From: Candidatus Colimonas fimequi
GTDB lineage: Bacteria > Bacillota > Clostridia > Peptostreptococcales > Anaerovoracaceae
Reading direction: 5' to 3'
Assembly (NCBI GenBank): GCA_018065295.1
Contig: JAGHTQ010000084.1
Span: 1 to 6,747 of the forward strand
Length of the DNA stretch: 6,747 bases
The notes beneath the pieces were generated by a model that saw only the letters and a list, made by a program, of their open reading frames with translations, ran no database searches and was not told the origin of the DNA. Below are positions 1 to 5,349 of this stretch, one piece after another. The position numbers were made by a program, and so were the translations under genes. Positions within the stretch are counted from its first letter, which is position 1; the number at the start of each line of letters is the position of its first letter.

Positions 1-180
1 GGTAAGACAGCAGAAGAAGTTTTGGAAATAAAGAAAGCAGAACCAATCGAGGATAAATACGCATTAAGCTATATTTTGGCAGGGAACTGGCGTATGGCGA
101 TGATCTGGATCGAAGAAGACCCTTTTATTACGCCCAAGCAGTTAACTGAAATTGCAGTAAAAAATATGAGAGGGATGTAG
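1..180 (+). CDS. TetR/AcrR-family regulator, C-terminal fragment (5' end outside window)
   Basis: The frame is open from base 1 and ends at TAG 178-180, giving the last 59 residues of a protein that starts upstream of the window. The visible part reads as amphipathic helices: a charged helix (AEEVLEIKKAEPIEDK), then YILAGNWRMAMIWIEEDPF, then TPKQLTEIAVKNM. The pattern of a Tyr, a Gly, a Trp and an acidic segment followed by a Thr/Ser-Pro helix cap resembles the end of TetR-type ligand-binding domains (aG...i..Wi......tpeql..i). The DNA-binding helix-turn-helix would be upstream and cannot be seen, so the family call rests on this tail alone. Its stop is 2 bases before the start of the next gene, whose ribosome site lies inside this coding region, so the two are almost certainly co-transcribed. 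If it is a TetR regulator, the downstream membrane protein is a natural target. Any other short helical C-terminus could look similar. Confidence 0.5.
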   Translation, partial: GKTAEEVLEIKKAEPIEDKYALSYILAGNWRMAMIWIEEDPFITPKQLTEIAVKNMRGM

Positions 181-182
181 AG

Positions 183-677
183 ATGAACATTTCGTTATTT
201 ATCATAGAAACAGTAATTATGACAATCGTATTCACATTTATGATTATGATTCCACTTTGCAAAAATCCGGTGTGGTGGATTCACGATTTCCCTGAAGATA
301 TTCAGGAAGAGTATTTCAGGACTCACGAGAGAATACCGGCTGCGCCCCTTAGCAAGCCCGCACTCATTAAGAAAGCGTTTGCGATTGTCCTGGTGATAAT
401 GTTTATGTCAGCGCTCGTATGGTCGTGCGGTGCAAGAAATTTTGCAGGGGCATTCCTGATCAGTTTCGCTATGTGGCTGATTATTGACTGGTACGACTGC
501 TTCATTCTGGACTGGGTACTCTTCGCTAACGTGAAGAAAATCAGACTTCCAGGTACTGAACATATGGATAAGGAATATCATCAGAAGAAGTACCACTTCG
601 TTCACTCTATCGTGGGCATGGCAGTTGGCTTAATCCCATGCCTGCTGACAGGAGTTGTGATTCAGATTGTTGGGTAA
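183..677 (+). CDS. Conserved four-helix integral membrane protein, function unknown
   Basis: This encodes a 164-residue protein with no signal peptide cleavage site that I can see and four probable membrane helices: about 4-26, 64-82, 87-109 and 141-162. Two polar segments stand out. After helix 1 there is a soluble stretch (28-60, NPVWWIHDFPEDIQEEY then a Pro-rich part). Between helices 3 and 4 there is IDWYDCFILDW (101-111) followed by RLPGTEHMDKEYHQKKYHF (121-139). I recall similar small proteins with the same Asp-Trp-Tyr-Asp and PGTE..DKEYH segments in many Firmicutes, annotated only as hypothetical; I know of no characterised function. The start ATG 183 is supported by GAGAGGG at 168-174, eight bases upstream, inside the preceding gene. 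Tight linkage to a probable TetR regulator suggests an inducible two-gene unit, but no transporter or enzyme signature is visible. Confidence 0.9.
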   Translation: MNISLFIIETVIMTIVFTFMIMIPLCKNPVWWIHDFPEDIQEEYFRTHERIPAAPLSKPALIKKAFAIVLVIMFMSALVWSCGARNFAGAFLISFAMWLIIDWYDCFILDWVLFANVKKIRLPGTEHMDKEYHQKKYHFVHSIVGMAVGLIPCLLTGVVIQIVG

Positions 678-683
678 TAGGAC

Positions 684-809
684 GTGACCAACATACTCCA
701 TGTTGTGTCAAACGGTGAGGCTGACAGTCTTCAGATTGTACGCATTATGATAGGCCAGCTGCTTTCGTTTGCAATAGTTCTTGCGATTTACAAAAAACGT
801 TTCAACTAA
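684..809 (+). CDS. Possible 41-residue membrane-anchored small protein (doubtful)
   Basis: A GTG-initiated reading frame of 41 codons begins 6 bases after the membrane-protein stop and ends at TAA 807-809. It is in the same frame as the gene before it, separated by two consecutive stops (TAA 675, TAG 678). The product would have a polar N-terminus and one hydrophobic stretch (about residues 22-36, IMIGQLLSFAIVLAI) followed by a Lys/Arg-rich tail (YKKRFN), the layout of a tiny single-pass membrane protein. Against it, the GTG has only a poor ribosome site (GGG at 672-674) and lies at the edge of a hairpin (685-710) that would hide it. The nominal start could be wrong; an internal ATG at 747 has no good ribosome site either. 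It may be a real small gene, a decayed remnant or chance. Confidence 0.25.
   Translation: MTNILHVVSNGEADSLQIVRIMIGQLLSFAIVLAIYKKRFN
685..710 (+). other. Bulged hairpin just after the membrane-protein gene
   Basis: TGACCAACAT (685-694) pairs with ATGTTG-T-GTCA (700-710) around a 5-base loop (ACTCC), giving ten base pairs with a single bulged T at 706. It lies 8 bases after the stop of the upstream gene, where a terminator or 3'-end stabiliser would be expected. No T-run follows on the plus strand, so it is not a classical intrinsic terminator. It may protect the 3' end of the message or be coincidental. Confidence 0.35.
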
Positions 810-814
810 AATCC

Positions 815-843
815 TTGTGTATTGTTGCGCCTGACAATATAAT
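815..843 (+). promoter_or_regulatory. pyrE promoter (sigma-70/SigA type)
   Basis: A perfect -10 box TATAAT (838-843) lies exactly 17 bases downstream of TTGTGT (815-820), which matches the first half of the -35 consensus. Transcription should begin near 850, leaving a leader of about 34 bases before pyrE. That is too short for a PyrR-type attenuator or a riboswitch. A weak symmetry (TTGT at 822-825 and ACAA at 834-837) lies within the spacer. Confidence 0.65.
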
Positions 844-868
844 GATTCTAGAGATTAAATCGTGTATT

Positions 869-877
869 AGAGAGGTG
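869..877 (+). promoter_or_regulatory. pyrE ribosome binding site
   Basis: AGAGAGGTG at 869-877 ends six bases before ATG 884, a strong Shine-Dalgarno match at normal spacing. It fixes this ATG as the start. Confidence 0.8.
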
Positions 878-883
878 TAATAT

Positions 884-1564
884 ATGGAGAAATACAAGCA
901 GGAATTTATTGAATTCATGGTAGAATCTGACGTTCTCAAGTTCGGAGAATTCACACTTAAGAGTGGACGTAAGTCACCGTTCTTCATGAACGCTGGCGGA
1001 TACGTTACAGGTTCACAGCTTAAGAGGCTGGGCGAATACTATGCTCAGGCAATATATAGCAAGTACGGTACTGATTTTGATGTTCTCTTCGGACCTGCAT
1101 ACAAGGGTATTCCTCTTAGCGTAGTTACTGCAGTAGCATTCAGCGAACTGTACGGCAAGGAGATCAGATACTGTTCAGACCGTAAGGAAGCCAAGGATCA
1201 CGGCGCTGACAAGGGCGGCCTTTTGGGAAGCCCACTGGTTGATGGCGACAGAGTTGTAATGATTGAAGACGTTACTACTTCAGGTAAGTCAATGGAAGAA
1301 ACAGTACCTAAGGTAAGAGGCGCAGCAGATGTAACAATCGTTGGTCTCATGGTATCTCTTGACAGAATGGAAGTTGGTAAGGGCGGCGTTAAGTGCGCAC
1401 TGGACGAAGTTGCAGAACTTTATGGATTCGAAACAAACGCTATCGTAACTATGGCTGAAGTAACAGAATATCTTCACAATAAGGAATGCGGCGGCAGAGT
1501 TGTTATCAATGACGATATCAAGGCTGCAATCGACGCTTACTACGAACAGTACGGCGCTAAATAG
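884..1564 (+). CDS. pyrE: Orotate phosphoribosyltransferase
   Basis: This enzyme transfers ribose-5-phosphate from PRPP to orotate, giving orotidine 5'-monophosphate, the fifth step of de novo UMP synthesis, in the cytoplasm. The 226-residue product carries the type I phosphoribosyltransferase signature VVMIEDVTTSGKS (124-136), in which the two acidic residues and the TTSGKS loop hold PRPP. It also has the mobile catalytic loop of the family, DRKEAKDHG (99-107), the substrate-site segment FGPAYKGIPL (69-78) and an early FTLKSGRKSPFF (23-34). Length agrees with bacterial PyrE (about 210-230). The gene has its own promoter, a strong ribosome site and a terminator, so it is transcribed alone rather than within a pyr operon. 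Lysine is encoded by AAG in 17 of 19 positions, unlike the mixed use in the first two genes, which suggests strong expression. I see no defect. Confidence 0.97.
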   Translation: MEKYKQEFIEFMVESDVLKFGEFTLKSGRKSPFFMNAGGYVTGSQLKRLGEYYAQAIYSKYGTDFDVLFGPAYKGIPLSVVTAVAFSELYGKEIRYCSDRKEAKDHGADKGGLLGSPLVDGDRVVMIEDVTTSGKSMEETVPKVRGAADVTIVGLMVSLDRMEVGKGGVKCALDEVAELYGFETNAIVTMAEVTEYLHNKECGGRVVINDDIKAAIDAYYEQYGAK

Positions 1565-1579
1565 AATGACAAAATGAAA

Positions 1580-1606
1580 CGGGAGCTGATCAGCTCCCGC
1601 TTTTTT
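1580..1606 (+). terminator. Intrinsic terminator after pyrE
   Basis: A perfect 20-base palindrome (CGGGAGCT-GATC-AGCTCCCG, 1580-1599) can fold into an 8-bp GC-rich stem with a GATC tetraloop. It is followed by one C and six Ts (1601-1606). It starts 15 bases after the pyrE stop and separates pyrE from brnQ. Confidence 0.93.
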
Positions 1607-1631
1607 ATTTGCCTTTTTATGTATTCAGCCG

Positions 1632-1640
1632 TGGTATAAT
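1632..1640 (+). promoter_or_regulatory. brnQ promoter, extended -10 type
   Basis: TGGTATAAT (1632-1640) is a consensus extended -10 element (TGnTATAAT). No good -35 box lies 16-18 bases upstream; only a T-rich stretch from the preceding terminator is there, which the extended -10 would offset. Transcription should start near 1647, giving a leader of about 46 bases. Confidence 0.65.
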
Positions 1641-1657
1641 ACAGTAGAAATACAGTA
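1638..1657 (+). repeat. Direct repeat AATACAGTA x2 over the brnQ transcription start
   Basis: The 9-base word AATACAGTA occurs at 1638-1646 and 1649-1657, an 11-base period (about one helical turn), so both copies face the same side of the DNA. The first overlaps the end of the -10 box and the pair spans the predicted start point, a position suited to a repressor operator. No regulator is identified. Confidence 0.4.
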
Positions 1658-1693
1658 CAAAAATAGCTAGAAGAAATCACATTCTGAGAACTG

Positions 1694-2977
1694 ATGAAAG
1701 AGACTAGAATTAACGCATTTAAGAAAATTGATATATTTACGATAGGGTTTGCTCTTTTCGCAATGTTATTCGGTGCAGGCAATCTGATTTTTCCGCCGTA
1801 TTTGGGATGGAAACTGAGGACTCACTGGTTCCTGGGATTCCTGTTCTACCTGCTGGTTGATATTGGCTTTAGCATGGTTGTAATACTTGTTATCGCTAGA
1901 TCAGAACACGGCAGTGAAGCCATAACCATGAAACTGGGCAAGAGAATATCGACCGTTTTTATGGCGGCAATTTGCCTGTGCATTGGCCCTGCAATAGCGA
2001 TACCGAGAGTTGCGGCGATTACATACGAGGTTGGAATCGCACCCAATTTTGATGGAGTGAATCCGATCATCTCCATGGCGATATTCTTTGCCATCGTGTG
2101 GGTGCTTTGCATCTCCAAGAGCGGAGTTGTTGACATAGTCGGCAAGATTCTGTCGCCGCTTATGGTCGCTGCACTGATATTCATGATCGCAAAGGGCGTC
2201 GTTTCTCCAATTGGCGAAATCACTGCGCAAAGTAGCGTGTCAAAGGCTGTAGAATTAGGCGTCACTTCGGGCTATCAGACAATGGATATGATGGCCATGG
2301 CCATATTCGCAATTACTGTATTATTTGCCGTTAACCAGAAGGGCTATACAGGAAACAAGCGATTCGCAATAATTGGATATGCAGGGATAATTGCTTCCGT
2401 GCTCCTGTTTGTTGTATACGGCGGTCTGGCATATCTTGGCGCAAGCCTTCACGGTAAGAGCAGCCATTCCAGTCAGGTTGATATTCTCCTGGCAGTAACT
2501 AAGGGCGTGCTAGGTCATAACGGACTTATGCTCCTTGGAATTATTGTTACCTTAGCGTGTCTTACAACTGCAATTGGACTGGTTACTGCAATTTCGGAGT
2601 TTTTTGAAGAGAAACTGGGAATTAAATATCCGATACTTGTTACCATCTTCACAGTTGTTTCCTTCGCTATTTCTAACGTAGGAACTAACACAATCATACA
2701 GATGGCTTCGCCGGTGCTGGGAGTCATTTATCCGGTGCTGATATACATGACATTCTGTGCTATCGCAGGTGATAGAATGCCAATATTTGCAATCAGATGT
2801 GGCGCAGCAGTAACATTTGCTGTATCATTACTTCAGCAGATGGAAGGCGCGCTTCATGTGGATATAATTAGCAGTTATCTACCGTTGGAGCAGTGGGGCT
2901 TCGGTTGGATTCTTCCTGCTGCAGCAGGTCTTGTTTTAGGACTTGCAATAGATGCTAGAAGGACTCGTATGAAGTAA
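1694..2977 (+). CDS. brnQ: Branched-chain amino acid:cation symporter (LIVCS family)
   Basis: This inner-membrane carrier imports leucine, isoleucine and valine with Na+ or H+. The 427-residue product is almost entirely hydrophobic, consistent with about 12 membrane helices and with the usual BrnQ length (430-450). Family hallmarks are visible in order: FAMLFGAGNLIFPPYLG (22-38) in helix 1, GPAIAIPRVAAITYEVG (98-114), GYQTMDMMA (193-201), CLTTAIGLVTAISEFF (289-304) and QMASPVLGVIYPVLI (336-350). ATG 1694 is the only sensible start because the conserved first helix begins soon after it, yet its ribosome site is poor (GAGAA at 1686-1690, three bases away), suggesting modest or regulated translation. 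The gene has its own extended -10 promoter and a terminator, and converges on miaA. It fits an organism that uses amino acids, but nothing links its transcription to the aminotransferase-iorA operon. Exact substrate preference cannot be read from the sequence. Confidence 0.95.
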   Translation: MKETRINAFKKIDIFTIGFALFAMLFGAGNLIFPPYLGWKLRTHWFLGFLFYLLVDIGFSMVVILVIARSEHGSEAITMKLGKRISTVFMAAICLCIGPAIAIPRVAAITYEVGIAPNFDGVNPIISMAIFFAIVWVLCISKSGVVDIVGKILSPLMVAALIFMIAKGVVSPIGEITAQSSVSKAVELGVTSGYQTMDMMAMAIFAITVLFAVNQKGYTGNKRFAIIGYAGIIASVLLFVVYGGLAYLGASLHGKSSHSSQVDILLAVTKGVLGHNGLMLLGIIVTLACLTTAIGLVTAISEFFEEKLGIKYPILVTIFTVVSFAISNVGTNTIIQMASPVLGVIYPVLIYMTFCAIAGDRMPIFAIRCGAAVTFAVSLLQQMEGALHVDIISSYLPLEQWGFGWILPAAAGLVLGLAIDARRTRMK

Positions 2978-2987
2978 TGGACAATAA

Positions 2988-3019
2988 AAGAACCGCATTT
3001 AGCGGTTCTTATTTTATTT
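2988..3019. terminator. Bidirectional terminator shared by brnQ and miaA
   Basis: AAGAACCGC (2988-2996) and GCGGTTCTT (3002-3010) form a 9-bp stem with an ATTTA loop. On the plus strand it is followed by ATTTTATTT (3011-3019). On the minus strand the stem is followed by TTTATT, so it can stop transcripts from both converging genes. The stem starts 10 bases after the brnQ stop and lies only 3 bases beyond the miaA stop codon (complement of 3014-3016). Confidence 0.9.
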
Positions 3020-3904
3020 CAGAAATTCATCTATCAGTGCGCTAGCTTCATCAAATGGCGTATTCTCCATGTCAATCCAGTGGATATCCTTTCGCTTACG
3101 GAACCAGGTCATCTGCTCCTTCGCCAGATGGCGAATGTCACGATAAAGACGCTCATAAAATGCGTCGAAACTGTCGAATTCACCGTTAAGATACATGTTG
3201 ATATATCTGTATTCCAGTCCCAGACTATGCAAAAATTTATCGGTCGCACCGTTCTTCTTAAGATTCTCTACTTCTTCAATCATCCCCTGTTCAAGACGTC
3301 TATCAAGTCGCTCGTGAATTCTCTCGTACAAAGTCTCACGCTCCCACGTTACACCAATGACGAGAGTCTCATAGCGAGGCTTGTTAACGCGCGGCTCTGT
3401 GTTGCCGGTGAGAGTTCTCTCAACGGCGCGCTCAAGGCGGCGCTTATTCTTCAGATCGATGTTCTCAAGAGCTGCAGGATTCTTCTCGCGAAGAATATCG
3501 ATGAGTTCATCGATACTCTTAGCTAAAATCTCCTCGCGAAGCTTCGGGTCCAGGTTTTCTTTGCGAATATCATATCCATCAACCACAGCGTTAACGTAGA
3601 GGCCAGTGCCTCCTACGAGAAATGCTGGCTTACCACGTGCGATGATGTCGTCGATAGCGGCATACGCCTGCTGCTGGAAATCCAGCAGTGAGTAGAAGTC
3701 GTTTGGCTCAGCAACATCGATAAGGTGATGAGGCACTCCATCCATTTCTTCAGGTGTAACTTTGCCCGAACCAAGGTCCAGTCCTGTGAAAACCTGACGT
3801 GAGTCTGCGGATACAATCTCAGCGCCATATTTCTTGGCAAGCTGGATACCAAGTCCGCTCTTGCCTGATGCGTTTGTTCCGGTAATAACAACCAGTTTAT
3901 TCAT
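3014..3904 (-). CDS. miaA: tRNA dimethylallyltransferase (tRNA A37 prenylation)
   Basis: MiaA adds a dimethylallyl group from DMAPP to N6 of adenosine 37 in tRNAs reading codons that begin with U, the first step towards ms2i6A, and so supports decoding accuracy. The predicted 296-residue protein has a P-loop-like GTNASGKS (9-16; most MiaA have GPTASGKT/S), SADSRQVF (32-39, with the catalytic Asp34), PHHLID (58-63), GGTGLY (98-103), KNKRRLERA (152-160), SLGLEYRYI (227-235) and QMTWFRKRKDIHWID (264-278). Length is slightly below the usual 300-316. I take ATG 3904 as the start because GGAG (complement of 3917-3914) lies upstream at suitable spacing and the P-loop then follows immediately. An in-frame ATG at 3919 would add MECEN but has no ribosome site. 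Transcription is by an extended -10 promoter in the divergent intergenic region. Confidence 0.95.
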   Translation of the reverse strand: MNKLVVITGTNASGKSGLGIQLAKKYGAEIVSADSRQVFTGLDLGSGKVTPEEMDGVPHHLIDVAEPNDFYSLLDFQQQAYAAIDDIIARGKPAFLVGGTGLYVNAVVDGYDIRKENLDPKLREEILAKSIDELIDILREKNPAALENIDLKNKRRLERAVERTLTGNTEPRVNKPRYETLVIGVTWERETLYERIHERLDRRLEQGMIEEVENLKKNGATDKFLHSLGLEYRYINMYLNGEFDSFDAFYERLYRDIRHLAKEQMTWFRKRKDIHWIDMENTPFDEASALIDEFLK

Positions 3905-3911
3905 ATTTTCA

Positions 3912-3917
3912 CACTCC
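3912..3917 (-). promoter_or_regulatory. miaA ribosome binding site deciding the start
   Basis: GGAGTG on the minus strand (complement of 3917-3912) lies seven bases before ATG 3904. It overlaps the alternative upstream ATG (3919), which lacks its own site. The shorter protein is therefore favoured. Confidence 0.7.
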
Positions 3918-3943
3918 ATAAGTAGTAGTTCTTATCTGGTCAT

Positions 3944-3952
3944 ATTGTATCA
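3944..3952 (-). promoter_or_regulatory. miaA promoter, extended -10 type
   Basis: Read on the minus strand, TGATACAAT (complement of 3952-3944) matches the extended -10 pattern TGnTAtAAT with one mismatch. No convincing -35 box is present 16-18 bases upstream. Transcription would start near 3937, giving a leader of about 33 bases before ATG 3904. Confidence 0.5.
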
Positions 3953-4009
3953 AATTTGGGCTAGGTAATCTATTAAAATACAGTTCTCTTTTTCTATGGG
4001 AAAATCATA

Positions 4010-4074
4010 CTAAAGAACTTTAATTAATTAAAGCGATAACGCGGCGATGTATTGCACCGCTAAAGAAAATTTAG
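4010..4074. repeat. Cluster of TAAAG inverted repeats in the divergent region
   Basis: Overlapping symmetric elements precede the aminotransferase operon: TAAAG-AA-CTTTA (4011-4022), the perfect 16-base palindrome CTTTAATTAATTAAAG (4018-4033), and CTAAA-GAAAA-TTTAG (4060-4074) inside the promoter spacer. CTAAAGAA also occurs as an exact direct repeat at 4010-4017 and 4060-4067, 50 bases apart. Placement just upstream of and within a promoter is typical of repressor or activator sites, but AT-rich intergenic DNA makes short symmetries easily by chance. Confidence 0.4.
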
Positions 4075-4080
4075 TATACT
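4052..4080 (+). promoter_or_regulatory. Promoter of the aminotransferase-iorA operon
   Basis: TATACT (4075-4080) is a one-mismatch -10 box, 17 bases after TTGCAC (4052-4057), which keeps the TTG of the -35 consensus. Predicted transcription start is near 4087, giving a leader of about 40 bases to ATG 4128. That is too short for a T-box or known riboswitch. The rest of the 223-base gap between miaA and this gene (3905-4127) holds the miaA promoter and the TAAAG repeats; I see no RNA gene in it. Confidence 0.6.
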
Positions 4081-4115
4081 TTTAAGGTATTGTGACTAAT
4101 TATTTAGGTTATAAG

Positions 4116-4122
4116 AAGAGGG
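4116..4122 (+). promoter_or_regulatory. Aminotransferase ribosome binding site deciding the start
   Basis: AAGAGGG at 4116-4122 lies five bases before ATG 4128, a good Shine-Dalgarno position. The in-frame GTG at 4092 has no such site and sits almost at the predicted transcription start, so ATG 4128 is preferred. Confidence 0.7.
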
Positions 4123-4127
4123 CAAAA

Positions 4128-5318
4128 ATGATTAACAAAAGGTATGAGAAAATGCTTAGCGAGAAGGACCTGATTTTTGAAATCAGCTACTACGCTAAAG
4201 CAAGAGCAGAAGTTGTGGGGGCGGAAAATGTGCACAACTTCAGCCTGGGTGGTCCTAGTGTAGATCCACCTCAGTCAGTATCAGACACAATTAAGAAATT
4301 AGTTGATGAAGTGCCATCTAAGGAACTTCATGCATATAGCCCAGGCGTTGGTTTGCCGCAGGTTCGCCAGCAGATTGCTGACAATCTCAACGAACGATTC
4401 GGTTCAAACTATGGTCCTGGCAACATATTTATGACAATCGGTGCTTCAGGTGCATTAGCACATGCATTCAGAGCTGTAGCTGAGCCTGGTGATGAGATTA
4501 TGGTTTTCGCACCATACTTCTCAGAATACAAGCCATATACAGAAGGTGCAGGACTTAAATTAAATATTGTTCCTGCGAATACTGAGAACTTCCAGATTAA
4601 CTTCGAAGCAATGGAAGCACAGATGAATGAGAAGGTTACAGTGGTTATGGTTAATAGCCCTAACAACCCATCAGGAATCGTTTATAACACAGAGACAATC
4701 AAGAGACTGGCACAGATTCTTGAAGAGAAGTCAGCAGAATATGGTCATCCGATTTATCTGATCAGTGATGAACCATATAGAGAACTCCTCTTCGCAGGAA
4801 CTGATGCTCCGTTCATTGCTAACTATTACAAAAATACATTGGTTTGCTACTCATTTAGTAAGTCAATTACACTTCCAGGCGGCAGAATCGGTTATCTGGC
4901 AATTAATCCAGATGCAGATAACGCAGATTTAATCTTCGAGATTTGTCCGCAGATCAGTAGAACAATTGGAATGAATGGTCCGACAGGACTTATGCAGAGA
5001 CTTGTTGGCGAGGTTTGCGGTGATACAGCAGATCTGAGCGTATACGAAGAGAATAGAAACATTCTTTGCGAGGCCCTTAAGGAATACGGATACGAACTGA
5101 CAGAACCAGGCGGAACATTCTACATGTTCCCGAAGGCTCTTGAAGAGGACAGCATGGCCTTCTGCGAGAATGCTAAGGAACTTGACTTAATGCTGGTTCC
5201 TGGTGACATCTTCGGATGCCCTGGATTCTTCAGACTTGCGTACTGCGTACCAACTGAGAGAGTTAAGGCTGCGCTTCCTGCCCTTAAGAAACTGGCGGAA
5301 GCATACGGCAGAATATAG
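4128..5318 (+). CDS. PLP-dependent aminotransferase, class I/II (aspartate aminotransferase fold), probably feeding IorA
   Basis: This enzyme moves an amino group between an amino acid and a 2-oxoacid using pyridoxal phosphate, in the cytoplasm. The 396-residue product has the fold type I signatures in order: TIGASGAL (103-110, phosphate-binding turn), the ring-stacking aromatic region at FAPYFSEY (127-134), NSPNNPSG (176-183), SDEPY (213-217; Asp214 contacts the pyridine nitrogen), YSFSKSITLPGGRIGY (241-256; Lys245 forms the Schiff base) and GFFRLAYC (366-373; Arg369 binds the substrate carboxylate). Length is usual for AspC-like enzymes. iorA follows after a 31-base gap with no terminator, so they form an operon. 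Because IorA oxidises aryl-pyruvates, an aromatic amino acid aminotransferase role is the best inference; an aspartate, alanine or other substrate cannot be excluded from motifs alone. Lysine codons are mixed AAA/AAG. Confidence 0.92.
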   Translation: MINKRYEKMLSEKDLIFEISYYAKARAEVVGAENVHNFSLGGPSVDPPQSVSDTIKKLVDEVPSKELHAYSPGVGLPQVRQQIADNLNERFGSNYGPGNIFMTIGASGALAHAFRAVAEPGDEIMVFAPYFSEYKPYTEGAGLKLNIVPANTENFQINFEAMEAQMNEKVTVVMVNSPNNPSGIVYNTETIKRLAQILEEKSAEYGHPIYLISDEPYRELLFAGTDAPFIANYYKNTLVCYSFSKSITLPGGRIGYLAINPDADNADLIFEICPQISRTIGMNGPTGLMQRLVGEVCGDTADLSVYEENRNILCEALKEYGYELTEPGGTFYMFPKALEEDSMAFCENAKELDLMLVPGDIFGCPGFFRLAYCVPTERVKAALPALKKLAEAYGRI

Positions 5319-5331
5319 AAATATACGGTTT

Positions 5332-5341
5332 AGGAGAGAGG
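5332..5341 (+). promoter_or_regulatory. iorA ribosome binding site
   Basis: AGGAGAGAGG at 5332-5341 contains two overlapping Shine-Dalgarno matches (AGGAG and GAGAGG); the second ends eight bases before ATG 5350. This is the strongest ribosome site in the window and fits high IorA output from within the operon. Confidence 0.75.
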
Positions 5342-5349
5342 TAATTATT

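Noticed and set aside
844..883. PyrR attenuator or pyrimidine riboswitch ahead of pyrE
   Set aside because: The predicted leader is only about 34 bases and holds no terminator/antiterminator pair.
1846..2265. Minus-strand open frames of 139 and 109 codons inside brnQ
   Set aside because: They lie entirely opposite a gene with clear BrnQ motifs and show no family features or ribosome site.
3080..3599. Plus-strand open frames of 148 and 72 codons within miaA
   Set aside because: They are shadows of the miaA reading frame, with no recognisable protein features and no ribosome sites.
3905..3919. ATG start five codons upstream for miaA
   Set aside because: The ribosome site for ATG 3904 overlaps this upstream codon, and nothing suitable precedes it.
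4092..4127. GTG start 12 codons upstream for the aminotransferase
   Set aside because: It has no ribosome site and almost coincides with the predicted transcription start, whereas ATG 4128 has a well-placed AAGAGGG.
4081..4127. T-box or amino acid riboswitch ahead of the aminotransferase
   Set aside because: The leader is about 40 bases, with no T-box sequence and no intrinsic terminator.
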